From Sphingomonas hankookensis (lineage in GTDB: Bacteria; Pseudomonadota; Alphaproteobacteria; Sphingomonadales; Sphingomonadaceae), in the NCBI RefSeq assembly GCF_028551275.1, contig NZ_CP117025.1, positions 987,501-1,051,500 of the forward strand: a DNA stretch of 64,000 nt. The letters run 5' to 3'. Under the pieces are notes generated by a model. It was given only the letters and a program-made list of their open reading frames with translations. It did not search any database and was not told where the DNA came from. Positions 44,928 through 52,732 of the stretch are shown piece after piece; position 1 is the stretch's first letter; each line of letters opens with the position of its first letter. The position numbers and the translations under genes were made by a program.

Positions 44928-45232
44928 CTGCACCGAGCCGCACGAAGCGCGTCCGGCCGGCGGCGCGGGCAGCGCCGTCCGACGGCACGGGCTTTGCCCG
45001 TGGCGGCCCTGGGTTGCGGCTTTCGGTAGCGGCGCGGCTACTCCCGCGGCAGGGGGAAGGTTTCGGTTCAAAGTTCACTAAGTTCACACTCGTGCGCGAT
45101 TGGGGCGCCGGGGGGACTGGCGTGTTCGCGGGGCGGACGGTTCAAAGAGCGGTCCCATCCTGTCACCGTCCGCGGCTGTAGGAAAGCGCCCCCTCGACTT
45201 GCCACCCAAGGTGGCGCTATGGGGCGGCGCTT
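44928..45232. other. Intergenic region hisD-nusB, 305 bp, no gene
   Basis: No supported gene. At 44986-45002, CACGGGC-TTT-GCCCGTG forms a 7-bp hairpin without a T-tract, a possible weak end for hisGD transcripts. At 45068-45085, AAGTTCAC is followed directly by TAAGTTCAC, a short direct repeat of unknown meaning that may belong to the nusB promoter region. An open frame at 45100-45321 overlaps nusB and shows no protein-like features. Confidence 0.5.
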
Positions 45233-45700
45233 ATGACCAGCAAGACTTCCCGTCCGCGAGGCGCCCGTCAGGCCCGCGCCGCCGCCCGGTTGGCCGCCGT
45301 GCAGGCGCTGTACCAGCATGAGATGGAAGCGACGCCGATCCCGGCGCTGCTCCACGAATTCCACCAGCACCGGCTGGGCGCGACGATCGAGGACGTCGAA
45401 TATGCCGAGGCCGACGTCCATTTCTTCGACGATGTGGTCAAGGGCGTCGATGCCCGCCGCGAGGAGATCGACGCGCTGATTTCGACCAAGCTGTCGTCCG
45501 GGTGGACGATCGAGCGGCTGGACAAGCCGATGCGCCAGATCCTGCGCGCGGGGACCTATGAGTTGCTGGCGCGGGCGGATGTGCCGGTGGCGGCGGTCAT
45601 CAGCGAATATCTCGACGTGGCGGATGCGTTCTACGACCGGCGCGAGAAGGGGTTCGTGAACGGGCTGCTCGATTCGGTGGCGAAGCAGGTTCGGGGGTAG
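45233..45700 (+). CDS. nusB: Transcription antitermination factor NusB
   Basis: A 155-aa all-helical NusB. It binds boxA RNA with NusE (S10) during rRNA antitermination. The Arg-rich N-terminus RGARQARAAARLAAVQALYQ, then ERLDKPMRQILRAGTYELL, VPVAAVISEYLDVADAFYD and KGFVNGLLDSVAKQ match the family closely. It has normal length and an ATG start. The gene stands alone between hisD and a repeat-filled gap. Confidence 0.95.
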   Translation: MTSKTSRPRGARQARAAARLAAVQALYQHEMEATPIPALLHEFHQHRLGATIEDVEYAEADVHFFDDVVKGVDARREEIDALISTKLSSGWTIERLDKPMRQILRAGTYELLARADVPVAAVISEYLDVADAFYDRREKGFVNGLLDSVAKQVRG

Positions 45701-45712
45701 TTTCTCCCGCCC

Positions 45713-45837
45713 CTCCGTTTGCTTCGAGCGGAGGTTCGAGCTTGTCGAGAACCGTAGTCGAGAAGGGGGTGCCCCGAGCGACCGGGTTCTCGACGGACGC
45801 TTCTCGACTTCGCTCGAAGCTGCTCGAACTGAACGGG
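45713..45837. repeat. Intergenic repeat (family C, copy 1)
   Basis: A ~125-bp element runs from CTCCGTTTGCTTCGAGC to GCTCGAACTGAACGG. It contains repeated TCGAGCTTGTCGAGAA-type segments and the internal GGGTTCTCGACGGACG. The copy at 49437-49557 is the same element in inverted orientation. It follows nusB by 12 bp. Confidence 0.85.
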
Positions 45838-45860
45838 TGGGTGGCAAGAGGGGCGCCTAT

Positions 45861-45979
45861 CCCGACCGTTCATGCTGAGTAGGGGCTGAGCGCAGTCGAA
45901 GACCCGTATCGAAGTACCTGTCGAGGTCCTTCGATACGCCATTTCGACAAGCTCAATGGCTACTCAGGACGAACGGGTC
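45861..45979. repeat. Intergenic repeat (family D) overlapping the hydrolase 3' end
   Basis: An imperfect inverted repeat of ~119 bp: CCCGACCGTTCATGCTGAGTAG at the left end against CTACTCAGGACGAACGGG at the right end. Inside are GTATCGAAGTACC / GGTCCTTCGATAC and TTTCGACAAGCTCAATGG. It resembles the widespread CTTCGAC/GCTCAG dispersed repeats of sphingomonads. Its right end covers the last six codons and stop of the hydrolase gene. Confidence 0.8.
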
Positions 45980-46868
45980 TGTCCGCCGCAGAGCCGAGCC
46001 ACCCTCGCAACGCCGCATTCACCGCCTCCGGTGCCTCCCACGGCACGAAATGCCCGGCTTCCACCTTCACCACGCGCAGGTCGGGGACATAGCCGGGCAA
46101 CGCGTCGAGCTGCACCGGCAGCAACGCATGGTCCTGCATGCCCCAGATCACCAATGTCGGCTGGGGTATCGGCGGGAAGGGGCCGTCGAGCCATGCCGGG
46201 CGGTCGGGCTGTTCGCCGGGCGCGGGGACGATGATCGGGGAAGCGCGATACCAGTTGAGCATTGCGGTCATCGCGCCGGGATTGCCCCATTCGTCGAGAT
46301 AGGCCGCCTTGTCCTCGCCCGCGATGGCGCGGGTGACGAACCGGGCGAAGCCGTTCGTGAAGAAATGTTCCAGGCCGGTCCCCGTCAACCCCTTGTCCAG
46401 CGACGTATCGCGGAACCGGGTCATATACTGGCTCGCGGCACGCTGATCGGGATCGTCGAACAGCGAGCGCTGGAAGACCAAAGGATGCGGGGCGTTGCAG
46501 ATCACGAGCCGCTCGATACGGTCGGGATGGTTGAGCGCGGCCATCCATGCGATCGCGCCGCCCCAGTCATGGCCGACCAGCGTGAAGCGGGCGATCCCGA
46601 GCGCGTCGGCCAGTGCGATCAGGTCGGCGACGATGCGCGCCGGGGCATAGTCCGCGACTGCCGGCGGCTTATCGGACTTGGCGAAGCCGCGCTGGTCGGG
46701 GGCGACGACATGATGGTCGCGGGCGAATTCGGGCAGCTGGTGCCGCCATGTCCGGTGCGATTCGGGAAAGCCGTGGAGGAAGATCAGCGCCGGATGCGCG
46801 GGGTTCCCGGCGATCGCCACATCGAGCGCGACGCCGGTCGACAGCGCGATGCGGCGCAGTTCGGTCAT
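45960..46868 (-). CDS. Alpha/beta hydrolase, epoxide hydrolase/haloacid dehalogenase-like
   Basis: A 302-aa protein. HGFPESHRTWRHQ gives the oxyanion-hole motif near residue 32. Asp101 in VGHDWGG is the nucleophile, as in epoxide hydrolases and haloalkane/haloacetate dehalogenases rather than Ser esterases. WGMQDHAL holds the acidic residue and GHFVPWEAPE the catalytic His. The substrate cannot be told from the sequence. The gene is last in a pirin-GST-bolA operon (ATGA overlap with pirin). Its final codons (PVRPE and stop) come from the family D repeat. Confidence 0.85.
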   Translation of the reverse strand: MTELRRIALSTGVALDVAIAGNPAHPALIFLHGFPESHRTWRHQLPEFARDHHVVAPDQRGFAKSDKPPAVADYAPARIVADLIALADALGIARFTLVGHDWGGAIAWMAALNHPDRIERLVICNAPHPLVFQRSLFDDPDQRAASQYMTRFRDTSLDKGLTGTGLEHFFTNGFARFVTRAIAGEDKAAYLDEWGNPGAMTAMLNWYRASPIIVPAPGEQPDRPAWLDGPFPPIPQPTLVIWGMQDHALLPVQLDALPGYVPDLRVVKVEAGHFVPWEAPEAVNAALRGWLGSAADRPVRPE

Positions 46869-47767
46869 GGATAGCTCACCGTCTTGGGAATTTCGGGAAT
46901 CGGAATGAACTCTTCCGAATCGTCGGGCACCTTCGGGAAGTTGCCCGCCTTCCAATCCTGTTTCGCCTGATCGATGCGGTCGCGGCGCGAGGAGACGAAA
47001 TTCCACCACACGAAGCGTGGGGTGGTGAAGGCTTCCCCGCCGCACAGCATCACGCGTGCGCCGGCGGACGAGCGCAGCGTGGCGGCGATGCCGGGGCGCA
47101 GCACGTAGAGCGTCATCGGTTCGAGGTTCACACCGTCGAGCGCCGCATCGCCGTGCGTCAGGTAGAGCGCGCGTTCGTCGGCGCCGGCGTCGATCGGGAT
47201 CGCGCCGTTCGGCTCCAGCACGATATCGGCATAGATGGTCGCGGCGTACTGGGTGGTCGGGGCCGACGCGCCCCACAAATCGCCCATGACGACGCGCGCG
47301 GTCGCGCCGCTGGCGGAGACGACCGGCAGCTTCGCAGCTTCGACATGTTCGAACGCGGGGTCCATTTCCTCATGGGACTCCGGCACCGCCAGCCACGTCT
47401 GGATGCCCGAGAGGAGCGGGCCGCCGGCACGCTCGTCGGCAGGGGAGCGTTCGGAATGGACGATGCCGTGGCCGGCGGTCATCAGATTGACCGCGCCGGG
47501 TTCGATCCGGGCGAAGGTGCCCAGCGAATCGCGATGGTCGATCGCCCCGCCGAACAGATAGGTGACGGTGGCCAAGTTGATGTGCGGATGGGGGCGCACG
47601 TCGATCCCTTGTCCGGGGTCGAGTTCGGCCGGGCCCATCTGATCGAAGAAGATGAACGGGCCGACCATCGTACGGGTCCTGGTCGGCAGGGTGCGGTGCA
47701 CCTTGAACCCGCCGAGATCGTGGGTGACCGGCTGAATCGTCTGAAGGAAGAAGCGGTCGTTTTCCAT
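46865..47767 (-). CDS. Pirin family protein
   Basis: A 300-aa bicupin. The metal-binding first cupin shows HPHINLATVTYLFGGAIDHRDSLG and NLMTAGHGIVHSE; pirins of this kind bind iron, and some have quercetinase activity. The second cupin has RVMLCGGEAF and the pirin C-terminal WWNFVSS. Function in this organism is unknown; a stress or redox role is often suggested. The ATG overlaps the GST stop (TGATG), and the stop overlaps the hydrolase start. Confidence 0.9.
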   Translation of the reverse strand: MENDRFFLQTIQPVTHDLGGFKVHRTLPTRTRTMVGPFIFFDQMGPAELDPGQGIDVRPHPHINLATVTYLFGGAIDHRDSLGTFARIEPGAVNLMTAGHGIVHSERSPADERAGGPLLSGIQTWLAVPESHEEMDPAFEHVEAAKLPVVSASGATARVVMGDLWGASAPTTQYAATIYADIVLEPNGAIPIDAGADERALYLTHGDAALDGVNLEPMTLYVLRPGIAATLRSSAGARVMLCGGEAFTTPRFVWWNFVSSRRDRIDQAKQDWKAGNFPKVPDDSEEFIPIPEIPKTVSYP

Positions 47768-48471
47768 CAGTCGGCGTCCAGTTCGGTATAATGGCGGAAG
47801 ATGCCGTCCGTATTGAACGCGATCCGGCGGTCGCTGGCAAGATAGGCGGCGATTCCGGGCAGTTCGGCGACCCGGTCGCGAATGTCGATCAGGCGCGGGA
47901 TGTCGCCGGTGAGCGTAGCCATGCGCTGCGGAAAGGCGTAGCGCAGCCCCTCGACCAGCTGGAACAGCGAGGTGTCGACATAGGTCCAGCGATGGTCGAT
48001 CGCCCATGCCCCGCCATGTTCGCTGATCAGGGTTTCGAAATAGCCCAGATATTTGGGCAGGCGTTCCTGCAGGAACTGCTGCGCCGCGCGCGCCGATTCC
48101 GGGCGCTGTTCGTCATAATAGGCCGACATGGCGACCGGGTGATGGACCGCGTGCACTTCGGCGATCAGATCGGCGATGGTCAGCTGCCACTGGTTCGCCC
48201 ATTGCCGGTCGCGGATGCTGGAGAGGGCAAGGCCGTGGCGCTCGCCCAGATATTGCAGGATGTTGGCGACCTGCGCCAGGCGCATCCCTTCGAGTTCGAG
48301 GAAGGGCGGGGCGAAGGGCGCGCGGGGCTGGCGTGCGAGGTGGCGCTGCATCGCCTCCACCCCCTCAATCCGGGCGCAGTCGCGATAGTCGATGCCGGCG
48401 GCCTCCATCGGCAGGCGGACGAACTCGCCGCGCCCCTGGATGGTGGGCCAGTACCACAGGTCGTAGATCAA
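47767..48471 (-). CDS. Glutathione S-transferase family protein
   Basis: A 234-aa GST. The N-terminal thioredoxin-like domain starts IYDLWYWPTIQGRGEFVRL, continues with PPFLELEGMRLAQVANILQYLG (the cis-Pro and binding-site region), and is followed by an all-helical C-terminal domain (YVDTSLFQLVEGL). The start is TTG at 48471, overlapping the bolA stop as TTGA; no ATG fits the family N-terminus. It probably conjugates glutathione to electrophiles. It belongs to the bolA-GST-pirin-hydrolase operon. Confidence 0.88.
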   Translation of the reverse strand: MIYDLWYWPTIQGRGEFVRLPMEAAGIDYRDCARIEGVEAMQRHLARQPRAPFAPPFLELEGMRLAQVANILQYLGERHGLALSSIRDRQWANQWQLTIADLIAEVHAVHHPVAMSAYYDEQRPESARAAQQFLQERLPKYLGYFETLISEHGGAWAIDHRWTYVDTSLFQLVEGLRYAFPQRMATLTGDIPRLIDIRDRVAELPGIAAYLASDRRIAFNTDGIFRHYTELDAD

Positions 48472-48758
48472 TCGGCGTCTCCGGGCGCGCGGGCGCGGAT
48501 CGCCAGCGCATGAATGCGGGTCGCGAGCAGATCGGCCAGCGCGCGATTGACCAGCCGCTGCCGCGCGACGCGCGACTGTCCGGCAAAGGCATCGGCGACG
48601 ATATCGACCGAGAAATGGGTCTCTCCCGTACCGTCGTCGCCCATATGGCCGGCATGGTGGTGGCTGTCGTTGGTGACGGTGAGTGTTGTCGGCGACAGGG
48701 CATCCGTCAGGCGGGTGGCGATCAGGTCGGCGAGCGGAATGGTGGCGGTGTCGGTCAT
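48468..48758 (-). CDS. bolA: BolA family protein
   Basis: A 96-aa BolA-like protein with the conserved pattern NDSHHHAGHMGDDGTGETHFSVDIVADAFAG cut into its typical blocks: SHHHAGH, ETHFSV and RVARQRLVNRALADLL. BolA proteins work with monothiol glutaredoxins in iron-sulfur metabolism and stress response. It leads the minus-strand operon and is divergent from the J-domain gene across a 36-bp gap, so the two promoters must overlap. BolA next to a DnaJ-like gene is common in alphaproteobacteria. Confidence 0.9.
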   Translation of the reverse strand: MTDTATIPLADLIATRLTDALSPTTLTVTNDSHHHAGHMGDDGTGETHFSVDIVADAFAGQSRVARQRLVNRALADLLATRIHALAIRARAPGDAD

Positions 48759-48794
48759 GCGACCTATATAACGCGCTTTGCCAGAGGGAGTCGC

Positions 48795-49409
48795 GTGGCG
48801 CGCGAGAGAATATCGAAGGATCGCCCCAATGCCCGGTTCCATGGGCGGGTCGAAGCGAACGGGCGGCCGTGTGAGGTGCCGGGGTGCCCGGAGGCGGGCG
48901 AGTTCCGCGCGCCGCCGCTGGAGGGCGCACCGCAGGGCGGCGACCGGCCGAGCGCCTATCGCTGGTTCTGCCTCGACCATATCCGCGCGTTCAACGCGGG
49001 GTATAACTACTTCGCCGGCATGACCGCGGAGGAGATCCACGATGCGCAGCGGCCCTATGCCGGATGGGAGCGGGAGACGCGCGCCTTTGCACGGGCGGGA
49101 ACCGATCCGGGGCCGGCCTGGGCCGACTTCGCCGATCCGCTGGATGCGATCGGCGCGAAGTTCCGGGGTGTGCGCGAGGCGCGGGCCGAGCGGCAGGACG
49201 GGCGGCCGCTCAGCCCGGCGGACCGGTCGGCGCTGAAGGTCATGGGGCTGGCGGTCGATGTCGACCGGACGGGCCTGCGCAAGCGCTATTCGGAGCTGGT
49301 GCGGCAATATCATCCCGACCGCAATGGCGGGGATCGCAGCCATGAGGCGGCGTTGCAGAAGGTGATTGCGGCGTATCAGCAGTTGAAGGGGGCGGCTGCG
49401 TTTGCGTGA
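48795..49409 (+). CDS. J-domain protein with N-terminal Cys motif
   Basis: A 204-aa protein. The N-terminal part has CEVPGC and WFCLDH, spaced like a small metal-binding motif. The C-terminal ~60 residues form a J domain with HPD in VRQYHPDRNGGDRSHE, preceded by LKVMGLAVDVDRTGLRKRY. It should recruit and stimulate an Hsp70 (DnaK). The start is GTG at 48795 behind GGGAG; the upstream open frame overlaps bolA and is not coding. In related genomes it is followed by cobS-cobT; here an accessory block intervenes. Confidence 0.87.
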   Translation: MARERISKDRPNARFHGRVEANGRPCEVPGCPEAGEFRAPPLEGAPQGGDRPSAYRWFCLDHIRAFNAGYNYFAGMTAEEIHDAQRPYAGWERETRAFARAGTDPGPAWADFADPLDAIGAKFRGVREARAERQDGRPLSPADRSALKVMGLAVDVDRTGLRKRYSELVRQYHPDRNGGDRSHEAALQKVIAAYQQLKGAAAFA

Positions 49410-49436
49410 GGGGCTTACTGCCCCCCATTACCCACC

Positions 49437-49557
49437 CCGTTTGGTTCGAGCAGCTTCGAGCTTGTCGAGAAGCGTCCGTCGAGAACCCTGTGTTTGGGGC
49501 AACCCCTTCTCGACTTCGGTTCTCGACAGGCTCGAACCTGCGCTCGAAGCAAACGGA
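49437..49557. repeat. Intergenic repeat (family C, copy 2, inverted)
   Basis: This is the reverse complement of the 45713-45837 element: CCGTTTGGTTCGAGCAGC at the left, GCTCGAAGCAAACGGAG at the right, with GAGAAGCGTCCGTCGAGAAC inside. It fills the convergent gap between the J-domain gene and the SRPBCC gene. Confidence 0.85.
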
Positions 49558-49586
49558 GTGGGGAAATGGTGACTGGTGAGGGTGGC

Positions 49587-50048
49587 TCACCCCAACCCGA
49601 GCGCCACCGCCTCCAGCTGTTGCGCGACCATCGCCCAGCCGCCCTCGAACCCCATTTCGGCGTGCATCTTCGCCGTCTCGTCGTCCCAGTGCCGGGCCGC
49701 GGCGCGGTAGAGGGTGGCGCCGTCGCCATCGGCTTCGAAGGTGAAGACGCCGACGAAGGTCAGCCGCTGCGGCTGCGGTATCCAGCCCGGTGCGAAGGCG
49801 TTGGTGAACACGATGCGTTCGTGGGGCACGACGTCGAGGATCACGCCCTCGCCGGTCATCGCCTCGCCATTGGGCCCGCGCATCGTGGTGGCGAAACGGC
49901 CGCCGGGTACGAGGTCGAGGCCGAGCAGTTCGGTCGTCCACGGACGCGGCGCCCACCATTTGGGCAGATGGTCGGTCCAGGCCCGCCATACGGTTTCGAC
50001 GGGGGCGGGGATGCGGCGTTCGATGGCGAGTTCGTGTTCAGGGATCAT
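49587..50048 (-). CDS. SRPBCC (AHSA1-like) family protein
   Basis: A 153-aa START-like protein. It begins with RRIPAPVETVWRAWTD, the classic AHSA1/polyketide-cyclase opening. LLGLDLVPGGRFATTMRGPNG, VFTNAFAPGW and MGFEGGWAMVAQQLE follow. The fold binds hydrophobic ligands; the ligand is unknown. It is the last gene of a five-gene run (52642 to 49587) in which each stop overlaps the next start by 4 bp. Confidence 0.87.
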   Translation of the reverse strand: MIPEHELAIERRIPAPVETVWRAWTDHLPKWWAPRPWTTELLGLDLVPGGRFATTMRGPNGEAMTGEGVILDVVPHERIVFTNAFAPGWIPQPQRLTFVGVFTFEADGDGATLYRAAARHWDDETAKMHAEMGFEGGWAMVAQQLEAVALGLG

Positions 50049-50812
50049 GGGCGTGATCCTACCAGTCCGAAGTGTGCTCCCATAGGGTCGCTGGCGACGA
50101 CCGAGTAACTGCCGCCGGGGATCTGGTCGGGACCCTGCAGGATCGTGCCGCCGCCCGCCGTGATCCGTGCCGCGGCATGGTCGATATCGGCGACCATCGC
50201 ATAATATTGCCAGCCGGGCTGGGCGCCGGGGAAGGTGCCCATTGCCGCGCCGATCGCCGTATCGCCGCTCAGCAGGAATTTATACTCGCCGAGCGGACCC
50301 ATCGGCATCGCACCTTCCTGTCGCCAGCCGAAGCGGGCGGTATAGAAGGCGATGGCCCGGTCCTGATCGGGGGCGGTCAGTTCGTTCCATACGAAATGGC
50401 CGGGCGTCGCGCCGTTCGCATCCTGAAACGATGCGCTGGGTTCGGCGCTTTCGCTGCGCATCAGGTAGAGCGCGGCGCCCTGCGGATCGGTCAGCATCGC
50501 CATGCGGCCGACGCCGGGCATCGACATGGGCGGCATGTGCTGCGTACCGCCGTTCGCGACGAAATCGGCCGCGGCCGCATCGACATCGTCCACCGCGACA
50601 TAGCCGAGCCAGGTCGAGGCCGGCATGCCCGGCGGCATCGCCATCAGCCCGGCGACGGGAATGCCGGCGGCGGTGGTGAACAGGCGATAGTCGATGCCGG
50701 GCGTGCCGGAATCCTGCACGGTCCAGCCGACGACGTCCCCATAGAAGGCGGCTGCCGCATCGACGTCGCGGGTCAGCAATTCGTACCAGACGAAATCGCC
50801 CCGGCGGTTCAT
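50045..50812 (-). CDS. VOC family protein with two glyoxalase-like domains
   Basis: A 255-aa protein made of two vicinal-oxygen-chelate modules. The first begins RRGDFVWYELLTRDVDAAAAFYGDVVGW and the second GHFVWNELTAPDQDRAIAFYTARFGW. The second ends SYSVVASDPMGAHFGLVGSRP. Similar proteins are annotated as glyoxalase- or lyase-like with unknown substrate. The usual metal-binding His/Glu set is only partly visible, so catalysis is uncertain. It overlaps its neighbours by 4 bp on both sides. Confidence 0.87.
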   Translation of the reverse strand: MNRRGDFVWYELLTRDVDAAAAFYGDVVGWTVQDSGTPGIDYRLFTTAAGIPVAGLMAMPPGMPASTWLGYVAVDDVDAAAADFVANGGTQHMPPMSMPGVGRMAMLTDPQGAALYLMRSESAEPSASFQDANGATPGHFVWNELTAPDQDRAIAFYTARFGWRQEGAMPMGPLGEYKFLLSGDTAIGAAMGTFPGAQPGWQYYAMVADIDHAAARITAGGGTILQGPDQIPGGSYSVVASDPMGAHFGLVGSRP

Positions 50813-51534
50813 GCGCCTGCTCCCATGTGTCGATCGAAGATGGGGGTGAAGCCGCCATAGACCATGCGCTTCCCGTCGAAGGGCAGGGCGCGGTCGGCCA
50901 TGCGCGGGTCGGCCATCATCGCCTGCCAGCCGCTGTCGCGCACGTCCTTTGACGGCCATTCGATCCACGAATAGCAGGCGACCTCCCCATCCCGGAGATC
51001 GACGGCGCGGGCATAGTCGGTGTGCTTGCCCGGCGGCACGTCGTCGCCCCAACCCTCCACGACGCGCAGCGCACCGTGATCGCGGAAGACCTGCGCCGAT
51101 TCGGCCGAGAAGGCGAGATAGGCGTCCTGGCTGTCGGCCGGGACCGGGGTCAGGCAGCCATCGACATAGCCGGGCGTGGCGTCGTCGCCGCTGACCATCA
51201 CCCCGTCGAACCCGCCATAGATCATGCGCTTGCCATCGAACGGCATGTCGAGTTCGGCCATGCGCGGATCGGCCATCATCGCCGCGCCGACGCGGTCGCG
51301 GGTCGCACGGTCGGGATATTCGATCCAGCTGAACAGCACCTCCTCATCATCGGCCAGCGCGACCGAGCGCGCGAAGCCGGTATGGGTGCCCGCCGGCACG
51401 TCGTCGCCCCGGCATTCGACCAGGCGCGTCGCGCCGAGATCGGCAAAGATCGCCGCCGCCTGCGCGACATGGGCTTCGTAAGCCGCGCGGTTGGCGCGTG
51501 GCACCGGGGTCACGAACCCGTCGATATAGGTCAT
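50809..51534 (-). CDS. Tandemly duplicated DUF1428 protein
   Basis: A 241-aa protein made of two full DUF1428 domains, each ~120 residues. Copy 1 starts YIDGFVTPVPRANRAAYEAH and ends PFDGKRMIYGGF. Copy 2 starts YVDGCLTPVPADSQDAYLAF and ends PFDGKRMVYGGF. DUF1428 proteins are normally ~120 aa and belong to the dimeric alpha-beta barrel fold, so this fusion should fold as an intramolecular pair. Function is unknown. Nine extra upstream codons are open, but the ATG at 51534 fits the domain start. Confidence 0.85.
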   Translation of the reverse strand: MTYIDGFVTPVPRANRAAYEAHVAQAAAIFADLGATRLVECRGDDVPAGTHTGFARSVALADDEEVLFSWIEYPDRATRDRVGAAMMADPRMAELDMPFDGKRMIYGGFDGVMVSGDDATPGYVDGCLTPVPADSQDAYLAFSAESAQVFRDHGALRVVEGWGDDVPPGKHTDYARAVDLRDGEVACYSWIEWPSKDVRDSGWQAMMADPRMADRALPFDGKRMVYGGFTPIFDRHMGAGA

Positions 51535-52220
51535 GCACAGTCTCCCTTGGCCACCCATTCGGCATAGCCGGCGGGCGGTTTGCCGGTGAACCCGGCCAGT
51601 TGCGCGGCGAGCGCGCGGTGAAAGGCGGGGCGGGCGGTGCCGCGTTCGACATAGGTGACGAGCGTCGGATGCGCGGCGAGCTGTTCGCTGCCCTCCATGA
51701 TCCGCAGCACCGCGACCATCATCAGGTCGCCGATGCTGAACGCGCCGTCATACCATTCCCGGTCGCCCAGCCGCGCCGCGACCTCGCCAAAGCGTTCGGC
51801 GATGCGCGCGTCGATCGCGGGCAGGCGCGGTTTCGACCAGGGTTCGTCGCGTTCGAACAGGGTGGCGACGGCATGGTCCATGATCGGCGGTTCGACGGTA
51901 TTGAGCGCGGCGAACAGCCATTCGGTCGCGCGTGCCTTGCCCGCCGGATCGGTCGGCAGCAACACGCCGTGGCGTTCGGCAAGGTGCAGCACGATCGCGC
52001 CCGATTCGAACAGCGTCAGGTCGCCGTCCTGATAGGTCGGCACCTGTCCGAAGGGCTGGCGCGCGCGGTGGTCGGAACGCTTCTGCGCGCCCTGCGACAG
52101 ATAGTGGACGTCATAGGGCCGGCCCGCTTCCTCCAATATCCAGCGGACGCGCAGGTCGCGGACCTGGCCCTGCGCGAAATCAGGCACCCAGTCGAAGGCG
52201 GTGATGACCGGGCGGGTCAT
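51531..52220 (-). CDS. Glutathione S-transferase family protein
   Basis: A 229-aa GST. The N-terminal thioredoxin-like domain has VRWILEEAGRPYDVHYLS, FGQVPTYQDGDLTLFESGAIVLHLAERHG (cis-Pro and the Glu-Ser pair that binds the gamma-glutamyl group). The C-terminal helical domain contains WYDGAFSIGDLMMVAVLR. It is distinct from the GST at 47767-48471. It is co-translated with the DUF1428 and VOC genes on either side, which suggests joint use in detoxification. Confidence 0.9.
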   Translation of the reverse strand: MTRPVITAFDWVPDFAQGQVRDLRVRWILEEAGRPYDVHYLSQGAQKRSDHRARQPFGQVPTYQDGDLTLFESGAIVLHLAERHGVLLPTDPAGKARATEWLFAALNTVEPPIMDHAVATLFERDEPWSKPRLPAIDARIAERFGEVAARLGDREWYDGAFSIGDLMMVAVLRIMEGSEQLAAHPTLVTYVERGTARPAFHRALAAQLAGFTGKPPAGYAEWVAKGDCA

Positions 52221-52642
52221 GCCGCGCCCTCCGCATGGGCGGCCTCCGCCGCCGCCATGTCCATGGTGAACGGACCCCAGCCATGACCGTCGAGGTCCTC
52301 GAACGCGCGGCTGTACATATAGCCTTCGTCCTCGGGATCGTGCAGTTCGCGCCCGCCCGCCGCCAATGCGGCCTCGGTGATCGCGTCGACGCCGGCACGG
52401 TCGTCGAACGAGAGGGCGAGCAGCACGCCGCTTTCGGTCTTCGCATCGATGATCCGCTTGGGCGTGAAGGTCGCGTAGAAGGCGCGGTCGAGCAGCATGA
52501 CGTGGATGCTCTCCGACCAGGTCATGCCCGACCCGCGTTCGTTCGAGAATCGGCCGTCCTTCACGAAGCCGATCGCTTCGTAGAAGCGCGTCGCCGCGGG
52601 CACATCGGCGACCGCGAGGTTCACGAAAATCATCTTCGGCAT
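52217..52642 (-). CDS. VOC family protein (glyoxalase/bleomycin-resistance-like)
   Basis: A 141-aa single-module VOC protein: MIFVNLAVADVPAATRFYEAIGF at the start, then VLLALSFDDRAGVDAI and the closing YSRAFEDLDGHGWGPFTMD, where the Glu and Asp positions match lactoylglutathione-lyase-like proteins. The substrate is unknown. The ATG at 52642 follows GGGAGAGGGTGCC. It is the first gene of the five-gene minus-strand run and is divergent from the HxlR regulator. Confidence 0.88.
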   Translation of the reverse strand: MPKMIFVNLAVADVPAATRFYEAIGFVKDGRFSNERGSGMTWSESIHVMLLDRAFYATFTPKRIIDAKTESGVLLALSFDDRAGVDAITEAALAAGGRELHDPEDEGYMYSRAFEDLDGHGWGPFTMDMAAAEAAHAEGAA

Positions 52643-52696
52643 GGCACCCTCTCCCCGGCTCAACCGAATCGCTGTTTGTATTGGATGCGCGTCGGG

Positions 52697-52732
52697 GTTA
52701 GAAAAAGCAACGATGGAGTTAGAAAAAGTAAC
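52697..52732 (+). repeat. Direct repeat spanning the HxlR start codon
   Basis: GTTAGAAAAAGCAAC (52697-52711) recurs as GTTAGAAAAAGTAAC (52718-52732), 14 of 15 bases identical, with a 21-bp period, exactly two helical turns. The start ATG of the HxlR gene lies between the copies. The AT-rich unit stands out in this high-GC sequence. It may be an operator for the regulator, or a 7-codon slippage duplication. Confidence 0.6.

Noticed and set aside
44986..45002. Hairpin CACGGGC-TTT-GCCCGTG as the hisD terminator
   Set aside because: The stem is only 7 bp and lacks a T-tract, so it is mentioned only in the intergenic entry.
45100..45321. Small forward frame before nusB
   Set aside because: It overlaps nusB in another frame, with random composition and no start signal.
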